Below the pieces are notes generated by a model. That model did no database searches and was not told where the DNA came from. It saw nothing but the letters and a program-made list of their open reading frames with translations. DNA of 21,499 bases from Candidatus Omnitrophota bacterium (GTDB lineage: Bacteria; Omnitrophota; Koll11; Zapsychrales; Aceulaceae), in the NCBI GenBank assembly GCA_029931885.1, contig JAOZRJ010000005.1, positions 1-21,499 on the forward strand. Reading direction: 5' to 3'. The first letter of the stretch is position 1. The number at the start of each line of letters is the position of its first letter. The translations under genes and the position numbers were made by a program. Positions 14,171 to 21,499 of the stretch are shown one piece after another.

Positions 14171-14656
14171 ATGAAAAGAGTTCTTTTTACTTTATGCATT
14201 ATCGTTGCAACATCTATTTCTTCATTATCATATGCACAATCAATAAAAACCATATCCTTAAAAGACGGATCACAAATTAAAGGAACAATCTTAAGCGTCA
14301 GCAATAATGTGTATACTATTCAATCCTCATTCGGAACATTAGAAATCAATGATAGCAACATCTCAAGCATATCATCTGAAAACGCCACTTCCAGTGCACA
14401 ACCAAAAATGATATCTGACAGACAACTTGCTGAATATCAAAAACAATTACTACAAAATCCTAATGTTATGTCTGGCATTGAGGATATTGCTAGCGACCCT
14501 GAAGTCATGCAAGCTCTTTCTGACCCAGCTTTCGCCCAAGCTATAATGTCACAAGACATGCAAAAACTCCAAAATAGCGATCAGTTTAAACAATTAATAC
14601 AAAATCCAAAAATGCAACAGTTAATTAATAACGCCGGTCAGGCCATCGGAAGATAA
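14171..14656 (+). CDS. exported protein with Sm/SH3-like strand domain and STI1/DP-like C-terminus
   Basis: A 161-residue protein with a Sec signal peptide (basic MKR, hydrophobic core to about 17, likely cut after SYA at 20-22). Residues about 25-67 form a small beta module (TISLKDGSQIKGTILSVSNNVYTI...), patterned like Sm-like or SH3-like barrels. Residues about 93-155 are helical with regularly spaced Asn-Pro and Asp-Pro pairs (96-97, 109-110, 118-119, 145-146), closely resembling the STI1/DP domain of Hop/Sti1 and ubiquilin co-chaperones (DPEVMQALSDPAF, LIQNPKMQQLI). A function cannot be assigned; binding of hydrophobic segments of exported proteins would be a guess from the domain type. 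Start chosen from AGGAGG four bases upstream and the promoter. It stands alone on the plus strand, convergent with rlmN 16 bases away. Confidence 0.85.
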   Translation: MKRVLFTLCIIVATSISSLSYAQSIKTISLKDGSQIKGTILSVSNNVYTIQSSFGTLEINDSNISSISSENATSSAQPKMISDRQLAEYQKQLLQNPNVMSGIEDIASDPEVMQALSDPAFAQAIMSQDMQKLQNSDQFKQLIQNPKMQQLINNAGQAIGR

Positions 14657-14672
14657 TTTTACTAAAATAAAA

Positions 14673-15725
14673 TTAATTTGAAATATTTTGAATGAAACGG
14701 AGCTGTCCACAAGCAGCCGAAACATCTTGACCCCTTGAGGCACGAATTGTTGTATGAATCTTTTTCTCAATCAGAATCTTTTTAAATAAAAAAACATCTT
14801 TACGATGAGGAGGTTGATAGCCTCCTAGGCTAGTTGGATTATAAACAATCAAATTAACCTTACAAAGCATTCCGCGTAGTTTCTTCGCTAATTCAAATGC
14901 AATTTCTTCGCTAGAATTCAAATCTTTAAAAAGAACATACTCAAAAGTGATTTGTCGATTCGTTTTTTTAGTATACTGTCGGCAAGCTTCTAGTAAATCC
15001 GACATAGGATATTTCTTATTAATAGGCATCAGTTGGTTACGAATCTTGTCATTAGAAGCGTGAAGAGAAATTGCCAGCTCAACCTGCATACCTTCTTTGG
15101 AAAATCTTTCAATCTCGGGTATAAGTCCGCATGTTGAAATAGTTATCCGCCTAGCAGCAATATTCATTCCCTCTTTCGAATTAATAATTTTTACAGCACG
15201 GAAGAAATTTTCATAATTATCAAAAGGCTCTCCCACCCCCATAAAAACAATATGTGTTACTTTTTTAGGGCTAATCTCTTTTTGAGCATATAGAATCTGT
15301 TCGATAATTTCTCCACACTGCAAATTTCTAGACAATCCGTTTGCACCGCTGGCGCAAAAAGCACATTGAAACTTACACCCCACCTGAGTTGAAACACAAA
15401 CTGTAAATCTTCCCTTAACCGGGATCAGAACAGTCTCGATGTATTGATGGTTTCCAACATTAAATAAAAATTTAATCGTGCCATCTTCAGATGTTTGCTT
15501 TTTGAAAGACAAAAAAGACGACAGAATAAAATTCTTTTTTATTCTATCTCTAAAATCAGAAGAAAGATTTCGCATATCATCAAAAGAAAAAACATTTTTC
15601 TTATAAATCCACTCAAAAACTTGTTTTGCGCGAAATGTTTTCTCTCCAATAAAATGGAAATGCTGACAAAGCTGATCAAAAGCGAAATCTTTAATGGATT
15701 GTTTGTCTTCTTGGAAGGATTGCAT
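14673..15725 (-). CDS. rlmN: dual-specificity 23S rRNA/tRNA m2A methyltransferase RlmN
   Basis: Radical SAM enzyme that methylates C2 of A2503 in 23S rRNA and of A37 in some tRNAs, tuning the peptidyl transferase centre and decoding. Length is 350 residues. The iron-sulfur CxxxCxxC motif is C117-KFQ-C121-AF-C124, preceded by C110. The GGEP-like motif reads MGVGEPFDNY. ISTCGLIPEI and LAISLHASND are further family marks. The methyl-carrying cysteine is C339 in SAACGQLR. The RlmN-Cfr N-terminal domain (about 10-95) is present. It is the last gene of the DUF212-ldt-accA-rlmN run, 46 bases after accA; no clear Shine-Dalgarno is seen. Confidence 0.96.
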   Translation of the reverse strand: MQSFQEDKQSIKDFAFDQLCQHFHFIGEKTFRAKQVFEWIYKKNVFSFDDMRNLSSDFRDRIKKNFILSSFLSFKKQTSEDGTIKFLFNVGNHQYIETVLIPVKGRFTVCVSTQVGCKFQCAFCASGANGLSRNLQCGEIIEQILYAQKEISPKKVTHIVFMGVGEPFDNYENFFRAVKIINSKEGMNIAARRITISTCGLIPEIERFSKEGMQVELAISLHASNDKIRNQLMPINKKYPMSDLLEACRQYTKKTNRQITFEYVLFKDLNSSEEIAFELAKKLRGMLCKVNLIVYNPTSLGGYQPPHRKDVFLFKKILIEKKIHTTIRASRGQDVSAACGQLRFIQNISN

Positions 15726-15771
15726 AAGACAGCCAACTTTGGATTGAGCTAAAATTCAAAAATAAAAGATT

Positions 15772-16737
15772 TTAAGAAGATGATTCAGGTTCAACAAACC
15801 TACCAATTTTACGAAAACGGTTATACCGATCATCCAAAAGATCTTTCTTGGACATTTTTAATAAATCTTTAATATGTTTAATTGTAGCCTTTTTTATTCC
15901 TGAAGCAATGTTATCAGGATCTCTGTGTGCACCGCCAAAAGGCTCTGGAATAATTTCATCTATCATGCCAAACTCTAATAAATCTTCACTCATAATTCTT
16001 AAAGCTTTCGCAGCATCTGGAGCCCTAACACTATTTCTCCAAAGAATTGATGCGCATCCTTCAGGAGAAATAACAGAATAATAAGCATGCTGTAAAATTA
16101 AGACTCTGTTTGCAATCCCAATACCTAAAGCGCCGCCACTTCCACCCTCTCCAATAACAATCGCTACTACAGGAACAGAGATCTTCGCCATATCCATTAA
16201 ATTCGTTGCAATAGCCTGAGCCTGCCCCCTTTCTTCTGCCCCAATGCCAGGATAAGCGCCAGGTGTATCAATAAAAATAACAACAGGCAAATTAAACTTT
16301 TCCGCTAATTCCATTAATCTCATAGCTTTTCGATATCCCTCTGGATGCGCACACCCAAAATTACGCATAACATTTTCTTTAACATCACGTCCTTTTTGAT
16401 GACCAAGAATAAGAACTTTCTCCTTATCAATGGTTGCAAAACCAGCGATCATCGCATCATCATCGGCAAAAAGTCGATCACCATGAAGCTCAACAAAATC
16501 TTTAGCTATTAAACGAATATAATCAAGAGTATACGGCCGATCCGGATGTCGAGCGATCTGTATTCGCTGCCAAGGTGTAAGCTTTTGATAAATTTCATTT
16601 TTCATTGTAGAAAGCTTATCTTCCAATTTCTTTATTTCTGGAGACAAATTAATCTTTTCTTCAGAATTAAAATTTCTTAATTCATCAATTTTTCTTTCTA
16701 ATTCAACAATAGGTTTTTCAAAATCTAACCTGCTCAT
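15772..16737 (-). CDS. accA: acetyl-CoA carboxylase carboxyltransferase subunit alpha
   Basis: Alpha half of the carboxyltransferase that, with AccD, moves CO2 from biotin on AccB to acetyl-CoA, making malonyl-CoA for fatty acid synthesis. At 321 residues it is full length. An N-terminal helical region (LDFEKPIVELERKIDEL, about 4-20) typical of AccA is followed by the crotonase-like core with HPDRPYTLDYI, GHQKGRD, HPEGYRKAMRLMELAEKF (about 130-147), FIDTPGAYPGIGAEERGQ (about 154-171) and GEGGSGGALGI (about 196-206). AAGGTG lies five bases before the ATG. accD is not in the window. It links to the biotin genes metabolically: it needs biotinylated AccB and also supplies malonyl groups to BioC. 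Confidence 0.97.
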   Translation of the reverse strand: MSRLDFEKPIVELERKIDELRNFNSEEKINLSPEIKKLEDKLSTMKNEIYQKLTPWQRIQIARHPDRPYTLDYIRLIAKDFVELHGDRLFADDDAMIAGFATIDKEKVLILGHQKGRDVKENVMRNFGCAHPEGYRKAMRLMELAEKFNLPVVIFIDTPGAYPGIGAEERGQAQAIATNLMDMAKISVPVVAIVIGEGGSGGALGIGIANRVLILQHAYYSVISPEGCASILWRNSVRAPDAAKALRIMSEDLLEFGMIDEIIPEPFGGAHRDPDNIASGIKKATIKHIKDLLKMSKKDLLDDRYNRFRKIGRFVEPESSS

Positions 16738-16772
16738 TATTCACCTTAAATAAAAATAAATATTAATATTTT

Positions 16773-17588
16773 CTAGTCGACAACCACGACTTTTGTCCTG
16801 AAAGGAAGGATATCATAAAGTTCTTCAACATCGGAATTACGCAACCGCACACATCCTGCAGTAACTTGTTGACCTAAATTCTCAGGCTCAGTTGTACCAT
16901 GAATACCATATCCTGGAAGATCAAAACCCATCCACCGAGTCCCTAAAACATTACCTGGACTATCCGCAGGAATAATCGCTCCGCTTTTAAACCAAACAGG
17001 GTCAACTAGCTTAGTTTCAATAATAAATGTCCCAACAGGAGTAGAATTATTCTTTCCTGTTGACACTTGATATACTTTAACGATCTCATCGCCAGACTTC
17101 AAAATAAGAATATTTTGCGATTTATCGACAAAAACATTAAATTCTCCGGTCCATATACGTAATCGTTGATTTAATCTGACAATATCATTTTTTAATCCAT
17201 TGGCTTTCTTAATAAGGGCAATAGTGGTGCTGTATTTCTGACCAATTTTACTTAAAGAATCACCTTTCTCTACCACATGGATAACGGTCTCAGGCGTTTG
17301 AATGTTTGAAAAAATAATTCTCATGTTAACATCTTCTGCGCGTTTTTGAACATCTTCGATTTTATCAAAATCAAAATAATCCGACATAATCTTTTTATAA
17401 AGTGCTTTAGCCTCAAGAAGCTCATTGCTTTCTTCTAAAGCAATCGCTCGCTCATAAAGAGCCATGACTTCTACCGAAGAAGTATTATTTTTTCCTCTTG
17501 TAACACGCACTTTTGGAGAAACAATCATCTTAAAGACAAAAAGAAAAATAATAATACATCCAATAATAAATAATCTTTTTTTCGTCAT
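16773..17588 (-). CDS. LysM and YkuD-domain L,D-transpeptidase
   Basis: Envelope enzyme of 271 residues forming 3-3 crosslinks in peptidoglycan or attaching proteins to it. It begins with a basic MTKKR and a hydrophobic helix (6-22), a signal anchor. A short helical region (about 38-90, one TPR-like stretch) comes before a LysM peptidoglycan-binding module (about 103-146: HVVEKGDSLSKIGQKYSTT). The YkuD catalytic domain runs from about 150 to the end and has H230 in GYGIHGT and the nucleophile C246 in AGCVRLRN. All catalytic elements are present. AAGGAG lies six bases upstream of the ATG. It sits between the DUF212 gene (29 bases before) and accA (35 bases after). Confidence 0.93.
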   Translation of the reverse strand: MTKKRLFIIGCIIIFLFVFKMIVSPKVRVTRGKNNTSSVEVMALYERAIALEESNELLEAKALYKKIMSDYFDFDKIEDVQKRAEDVNMRIIFSNIQTPETVIHVVEKGDSLSKIGQKYSTTIALIKKANGLKNDIVRLNQRLRIWTGEFNVFVDKSQNILILKSGDEIVKVYQVSTGKNNSTPVGTFIIETKLVDPVWFKSGAIIPADSPGNVLGTRWMGFDLPGYGIHGTTEPENLGQQVTAGCVRLRNSDVEELYDILPFRTKVVVVD

Positions 17589-17617
17589 ATTGTCTCCTTA
17601 ATTAAAATAAAAATATT

Positions 17618-18073
17618 TTAAATTTTATAATAAAGAAAAATTGCCATTACTAATCCTAATAATGATCCAACAAAAACCTGAGTTGGCGTGTGGCCAACAA
17701 GCTCTTTTAAATGCTGTGATTCTACTTTTCCGCGCCAATAAATATCATCTAATATTTTATTAAGAATCTGCGCCTGCTGCCCTGTTGCCCATCTTACTCC
17801 TTGTGCATCAAACATCGTAACCATTGCAAATACAGCAGCTAAAGCAAAGGTTACAGAATCAAACCCTAGATGAATCCCGGAAGTAACAGCCAATGCCGTT
17901 GCTCCTGCCGCATGGCTAGAAGGCATGCCTCCTGTGCCAATAAACCACTTAAAATCAAACTTTTTTTCATTAATAACGCCCAAAATGACCTTAATGCATT
18001 GCGCAATAATCCATACTGAAAGCGTAACAATTAAAACCTTATTTGAAATAATCTCTTGAAAAAGACTATGCAA
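17618..18073 (-). CDS. divergent PAP2 family (DUF212) membrane protein
   Basis: A 151-residue integral membrane protein with about four hydrophobic helices (near 9-32, 55-70, 72-90, 130-149). It has the family pattern GGMPSSHAAGATALA (48-62), MFDAQGVRWATGQQA (about 87-101) and ELVGHTPTQVFVGSLLG (about 123-139). The PSSH segment resembles one motif of PAP2 lipid phosphatases, giving the name, but the family's activity is not established. The start is TTG: the first codon at 18073-18071 reads TTG, no ATG occurs in frame near it, and an AGGGGAG element lies four bases upstream. It heads the DUF212-ldt-accA-rlmN run and has a promoter with a perfect -10. Confidence 0.88.
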   Translation of the reverse strand: MHSLFQEIISNKVLIVTLSVWIIAQCIKVILGVINEKKFDFKWFIGTGGMPSSHAAGATALAVTSGIHLGFDSVTFALAAVFAMVTMFDAQGVRWATGQQAQILNKILDDIYWRGKVESQHLKELVGHTPTQVFVGSLLGLVMAIFLYYKI

Positions 18074-18095
18074 AATGCTCCCCTTCCCTTTAACC

Positions 18096-18124
18096 TTGAC
18101 GCATATGTTTGATTATGCTAATTT
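18096..18124 (+). promoter_or_regulatory. probable promoter of comM
   Basis: TTGACG (18096-18101), a 17-base spacer, then TAATTT (18119-18124). This would give a leader of about 95 bases before the ATG at 18227, which itself has no Shine-Dalgarno. The rest of the leader is very AT-rich (TATATATTTATATATATT near 18195), and a second, closer promoter there cannot be excluded. Confidence 0.45.
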
Positions 18125-18127
18125 ACC

Positions 18128-18156
18128 ATTATAAATTTCGACGATAAAAAAAGCAA
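18128..18156 (-). promoter_or_regulatory. probable promoter of the DUF212-ldt-accA-rlmN genes
   Basis: On the minus strand TTGCTT (18156-18151), a 17-base spacer and a perfect TATAAT (18133-18128). Transcription should start near 18121, about 48 bases before the TTG start codon. Its -10 lies only three bases from the -10 of the plus-strand comM promoter. Confidence 0.6.
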
Positions 18157-18226
18157 GGTCTTTTCTTCAAGAAATTTATCCTATAACTTAACACATATAT
18201 ATTTATATATATTAAATATCAAATCA

Positions 18227-19753
18227 ATGCTCTCAAAACTCTACAGTTATGGATTATCCGGCCTAGAAGCTGTTCCTATTAACATTGAAGTTGACATTTC
18301 CAGAGGCCTTCCCTCCATTATCATTGTCGGGCTTCCTGACAATGCAGTCAAGGAGAGCAAAGAGCGTGTCCGCGCTGCTATTAAGAATAGCGGTTATCAA
18401 TTTCCTGTTCAGCGAATTACGGTTAATCTTTCTCCCGGTGACTTAAAAAAAGAAGGTCCCGCCTTCGATTTGGCCATTGCTTTAGGAATTTTAGCTGCAT
18501 CAGGAAAAATCCAATCCTCAAATCTTAAAAAATATATTATTCTTGGCGAACTTTCATTAAGCGGAGAAATCGAACCTCTTCGAGGTATTTTTTCTATCGC
18601 AATGTCTGCATCAAAAAAGAAATTTGACGGAATAGTTGTTCCTAAAAAAAATGCTTCAGAGGCAGCGATGGTAGATGGCATCAACGTTTATCCAGTTAAA
18701 TCTCTTTCCGAGGTCATTCATTTTCTAGATAATCCTGACACTATCAGCCCTTTTAAAGTTAATGTCAAAGAAGTTATTGCCCAAACAAATCATTATGATA
18801 TTGATTTTAGTGATGTTAAAGGTCAATCTCATGTCAAGCGAGGACTAGAGGTTACCGCCGCAGGCGGACATAATGTCCTTTTGATTGGCCCCCCGGGAAG
18901 CGGAAAAACAATGTTATCAAAACGCCTGACAACTATTTTACCAAATTTAAGCCTTGAAGAAGCCCTCGAAATTGCCAAAATTCATTCCGTCTCTGGGCTT
19001 ATTGATCCCAATTTAAAGACTATAGGCACCAGACCATTTCGAGCACCTCATCATACCGCCAGCGATGTCGCGCTTGTCGGAGGAGGCACTGTTCCAAAGC
19101 CTGGTGAAGCAAGTCTTGCTCATAATGGAATTTTATTCTTAGATGAACTCCCAGAATTTAACCGAAACGTGCTTGAAGCCCTTCGTCAACCGTTAGAAGA
19201 TTATTGTGTCCATGTTGCGCGTGCGCATAAATCTGTAAAATTTCCGGCAAAATTTATGCTTGTTTGCGCAATGAACCCGTGTCCCTGTGGATGGTACACA
19301 GACCCTAAAAAAGAATGCACCTGCTCACAACAAAAAATACAAAAATATCTCTCAAAAATATCAGGCCCTCTTATGGACCGTATTGATATTCACCTCGAGG
19401 TTCCTTCCTTGAAATCACAAGATCTTTTTTCTTCCAAGGTAAAAGAAACTTCACAAAAAATTAAGAAAAGAACCTCTGAGGCACGAAAAGTTCAACAAAA
19501 AAGATTTTCAGGAACAAAAATATTTTGTAACGCTCAAATGAACAATCGTCAAACTAAAGAATTCTGTTTAATCTCAAAAGACTCCGAAGATCTTTTAAAA
19601 GTTGCGATTGATGAACTAGGTCTTTCGGCACGCGCACATGATAAAATCTTAAAGGTGAGCCGAACAATTGCAGATTTAGAGGGAGAAAAAAATATCTTAA
19701 CAGAACACATCTCAGAAGCTATCCAATACCGTTCTCTAGACCGTATCGGATAA
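18227..19753 (+). CDS. comM: YifB/ComM family Mg-chelatase-like AAA+ ATPase
   Basis: At 508 residues this is a full-length ComM-type protein. The N-terminal ChlI-like domain (about 1-170: VEVDI-like start, GLPSIIIVGLPDNAVKESKERVRAAI, GELSLSGEI) has a ribosomal-S5-like fold. The AAA+ core has Walker A GPPGSGKT (221-228), FRAPHHTASDVALVGGG (271-287) and Walker B ILFLDE (302-307). CPCGWYTDPKKECTCS (about 342-357) is a cysteine-rich loop usual in the family. A Mg_chelatase_C domain (about 400-505) follows. In Vibrio ComM is a hexameric helicase promoting branch migration during natural transformation; many non-competent bacteria keep it, so the role here may be general recombination. The last 18 bases overlap the end of the U32 gene tail to tail. 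Confidence 0.95.
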   Translation: MLSKLYSYGLSGLEAVPINIEVDISRGLPSIIIVGLPDNAVKESKERVRAAIKNSGYQFPVQRITVNLSPGDLKKEGPAFDLAIALGILAASGKIQSSNLKKYIILGELSLSGEIEPLRGIFSIAMSASKKKFDGIVVPKKNASEAAMVDGINVYPVKSLSEVIHFLDNPDTISPFKVNVKEVIAQTNHYDIDFSDVKGQSHVKRGLEVTAAGGHNVLLIGPPGSGKTMLSKRLTTILPNLSLEEALEIAKIHSVSGLIDPNLKTIGTRPFRAPHHTASDVALVGGGTVPKPGEASLAHNGILFLDELPEFNRNVLEALRQPLEDYCVHVARAHKSVKFPAKFMLVCAMNPCPCGWYTDPKKECTCSQQKIQKYLSKISGPLMDRIDIHLEVPSLKSQDLFSSKVKETSQKIKKRTSEARKVQQKRFSGTKIFCNAQMNNRQTKEFCLISKDSEDLLKVAIDELGLSARAHDKILKVSRTIADLEGEKNILTEHISEAIQYRSLDRIG

Positions 19754-20986
19754 TTTCTTCTTCTTTTTTTTCCAAAGAAAAATTTTATCTTTAGGTTTAA
19801 CCTCAAAAGAAAGCTTTACACCTACTGCTTGGCCCTTAACAGCCTTATCGATAAAAACGCGATCACATTGCATTTCTTTTATTTTCATTCGTCGGGCAGG
19901 AGTATTTGCACCTAAAAAAATCAACGTATCTCCAATACACAAATGTTCACTTCGTATACGAATATCAGCAACCATTAATTTTTTATAAAATTTCTTTACT
20001 TCTCCCAAATAAACTTTCTCAAAACTGTGTCCCAAGGCTTTGCTCATGTCCTCTTTTCCAGGAGGCCCGAAATAAAACCCGGATGAAAATCCACGGTTGT
20101 AAACTGTCTCAAGTTCTTTCTTAAATTCTCTCTTTAAACCTTTTGTTAATTTCTTTTGAAAAAATGCTTGTCTGGCATTTGCATAAACGCTCACAGTGGT
20201 TGCTACGTATTCCGCGGAACGCATTCTTCCTTCAATTTTAAACGAATGAATTTTTGATTTAATAAGCTCATCAAGGAAATCGATAGAGCAAAGATCTTTC
20301 GGGCTCAAGACATAATCTTTACCCAAAATATAATCGACTTCACTGTCTATATCCTTAATATAAAACTCCCTTCGGCAAGGCTGCAGACACTTTCCACGAT
20401 TAGCAGACTTATCAAAAGAATATTCAGACATAAAACACCTACCCGAAATACTCACGCACATCGCTCCATGAATAAATGTCTCAATTTGACAATCAATCTT
20501 TTCTTTCTCTATTCTTAAAATAATTTTCTTAATATCCGATAACGTACACTCACGAGCAAGCACAATTCGTTTAACTCCTAGATTTGAATAAAACCTTACA
20601 GCTTCAATATTTGATACACTTGCTTGTGTTGATAAATGAATACGCAATCCTATTTGCTTGGCCAAAGCCAAAACAGCCATGTCAAAGAGAATAATCGCAT
20701 CAACTCCGGCTGATTTTGCTTTTAATAAAATTTTCTTAACTTTTAAAATTTCATTATTTTTAACAATCACATTTAATGCCAAATACCCTTTTTTCCCTCG
20801 GTCATGCAAAAAAGACATCACTTTCTTTATTTCTAAAAAATCAAAATTAGCAGCAAGATTGCGCATATTAAATCCCTTGACTCCAAAAAAGACACTATCA
20901 GCGCCATTTTCAACAGCAGCCATCAACGACGCCCAATCTCCGGCAGGGCAAACAAGCTCAGGATAAAATTTTTTTTGTTTTTTCAT
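19736..20986 (-). CDS. peptidase U32 family protein, probable RNA hydroxylation enzyme
   Basis: A 416-residue member of the U32 collagenase-like family. The N-terminal barrel begins ELVCPAGDWASLMAAVENGADSVFFG (10-35). QASVSNIEAVRFY (121-133) and the signature region FIHGAMCVSISGRCFMSEY (171-189) are clear, followed by NRGKCLQPCRR (196-206). Cysteines C177, C184, C200 (with C204 nearby) and C233 are candidates for the iron-sulfur ligands reported in this family. Despite the peptidase name, characterised relatives such as TrhP and RlhA hydroxylate tRNA U34 or 23S rRNA, using prephenate-dependent chemistry; the tRNA role is my best guess for this length. The C-terminus is unusually lysine-rich (KKKKKKLSDTV). 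AGGA lies eight bases upstream of the ATG. Confidence 0.88.
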   Translation of the reverse strand: MKKQKKFYPELVCPAGDWASLMAAVENGADSVFFGVKGFNMRNLAANFDFLEIKKVMSFLHDRGKKGYLALNVIVKNNEILKVKKILLKAKSAGVDAIILFDMAVLALAKQIGLRIHLSTQASVSNIEAVRFYSNLGVKRIVLARECTLSDIKKIILRIEKEKIDCQIETFIHGAMCVSISGRCFMSEYSFDKSANRGKCLQPCRREFYIKDIDSEVDYILGKDYVLSPKDLCSIDFLDELIKSKIHSFKIEGRMRSAEYVATTVSVYANARQAFFQKKLTKGLKREFKKELETVYNRGFSSGFYFGPPGKEDMSKALGHSFEKVYLGEVKKFYKKLMVADIRIRSEHLCIGDTLIFLGANTPARRMKIKEMQCDRVFIDKAVKGQAVGVKLSFEVKPKDKIFLWKKKKKKLSDTV

Positions 20987-21036
20987 AATAAAATCCTATT
21001 ATTAAAGCAAAATCGTTGAAAGCTAACTAAAGTTCA

Positions 21037-21114
21037 GCAAGCGATAAGGCATGAAACGAATTCAAACGTAGCCCGAAGAGACCGTTCGTTAAGCTAAAAT
21101 GTCTTGCCGCTTGC
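21037..21114. repeat. 78-base nested inverted repeat (structured element of unknown type)
   Basis: In the 159-base gap between the U32 gene and its upstream neighbour, GCAAGCG (21037-21043) pairs with CGCTTGC (21108-21114) and AAGGCAT (21046-21052) with ATGTCTT (21099-21105), a near-continuous 16-position helix with one mismatch on the plus strand. Further in, AACGAA (21055-21060) pairs with TTCGTT (21085-21090). On the minus strand GCTGAACTTTAGTTAGC (21038-21022) forms another small hairpin just after. It may be a leader structure of the U32 gene, a small RNA, or a palindromic genome repeat. No flanking target duplication and no known riboswitch core are visible to me. Confidence 0.5.
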
Positions 21115-21145
21115 CTGCATACTAATTTAAACATATATTATGAAG

Positions 21146-21499
21146 TTACCATTTTAAATATTCAAGAGGAGCACCAGGCGCATACAACCCTGTCATGTTA
21201 ATAATCAGCGTTGGTTCTTCAAAATAAACTTCTTCATCCTTGTTTGAGCTTGTAATTTTTTTCTTAAAAATAAACCCTTTTCTTTCGCTATCCTTTTCAG
21301 AAAAAATATACTCTAATTCTTCATTTTTAAGATTAATTGTCATGCCCAAAAGCTTCAATTTCTTTTTAAAAAGTTCAACATATCCACCTGTAACAACACC
21401 AAAACGATTTTGAGGCAAACTCATGGCTAAAAGACCAAACTCATCGTGATGGGTTTTAAGAAGATTTTGTTCTGGATGGATAATATGAACACGCGTATA
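21146..21499 (-). CDS. unrecognised protein, C-terminal part only
   Basis: The reading frame is open from the window edge at 21499 to a stop at 21146, giving 117 residues of C-terminus. An internal ATG at 21424 exists, but the 25 codons before it (YTRVHIIHPEQNLL...) read naturally, so the true start is most likely beyond the window. The sequence alternates charged and hydrophobic residues, with LFKKKLKLLGMTINLKNEELEYIF, a lysine/serine-rich stretch, and an end rich in Gly-Pro (LYAPGAPLEYLKW). No signal, membrane helix or motif is recognised. It lies upstream of the U32 gene, separated by 159 bases including a large hairpin, so co-transcription is uncertain. Confidence 0.65.
   Translation of the reverse strand, partial: YTRVHIIHPEQNLLKTHHDEFGLLAMSLPQNRFGVVTGGYVELFKKKLKLLGMTINLKNEELEYIFSEKDSERKGFIFKKKITSSNKDEEVYFEEPTLIINMTGLYAPGAPLEYLKW

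Noticed and set aside
14647..14690. ATTTTA...TAAAAT hairpin between the exported protein gene and rlmN as a bidirectional terminator
   Set aside because: It is a weak A/T-only pairing in AT-rich sequence, not distinguishable from chance.
1..21499. CRISPR arrays, insertion sequences, prophage or toxin-antitoxin genes
   Set aside because: No regularly spaced repeats, transposase or integrase motifs, or small paired toxin-antitoxin frames were seen; gene content is core metabolic and envelope.

Overview
The window reads as a stretch of chromosome from a Gram-negative-type (diderm), AT-rich bacterium. The diderm call rests on type II secretion genes (gspE, gspF, gspG). The mixture of T2SS, PilZ, a YkuD transpeptidase and an Omnitrophota-like protein style suggests Candidatus Omnitrophota or a relative. 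That placement is an impression from the proteins, not a computed result. I see no mobile element, CRISPR array, rRNA or obvious pseudogene. Nearly every gene is on the minus strand.

Region 1 (1-4260, minus): a type II secretion/pseudopilin cluster, transcribed right to left. A membrane-anchored hypothetical protein leads, followed by gspE, a strong intrinsic terminator, a promoter that would give an almost leaderless gspF, then gspG and the first codons of what may be another pseudopilin. A nested inverted repeat overlaps the probable promoter of the first gene.

Region 2 (4290-4408, plus): a short intergenic unit with its own promoter, a closed stem and an intrinsic terminator. It looks like an unidentified small RNA convergent with pgi.

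Region 3 (4412-12630, minus): a compact biotin operon, birA-bioF-bioH-like-bioC-bioDA-mnmA-pgi. bioD and bioA are fused in one reading frame. A BirA-type operator (TTGTCAACC-N14-GGTTGACGA) sits across the -35 element of the birA promoter, so BirA probably represses its own operon when biotin is sufficient. bioB is absent from the window. The genes run from KAPA synthesis back to the malonyl-ACP methyl transfer and ester hydrolysis steps, then on to DAPA and dethiobiotin. A tRNA thiolase (mnmA) and glucose-6-phosphate isomerase (pgi) ride at the end.

Region 4 (12647-12859, plus): a consensus promoter drives tRNA-Ala(GGC) and tRNA-Leu(CAA), divergent from birA.

Region 5 (12921-14656): a PilZ protein plus a family 2 glycosyltransferase (minus), and a divergent small exported protein with an Sm/SH3-like N-terminal part and an STI1/DP-like C-terminal part (plus).

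Region 6 (14673-18073, minus): a run of DUF212 membrane protein, LysM/YkuD L,D-transpeptidase, accA and rlmN. It is divergent from a comM/yifB AAA+ ATPase gene (18227-19753, plus), with nearly coincident promoters between them.

Region 7 (19736-21499, minus): a U32-family Fe-S protein whose end overlaps comM by 18 bases, a 78-base nested hairpin of unknown nature in the upstream gap, and the C-terminal part of an unrecognised gene that runs off the window.
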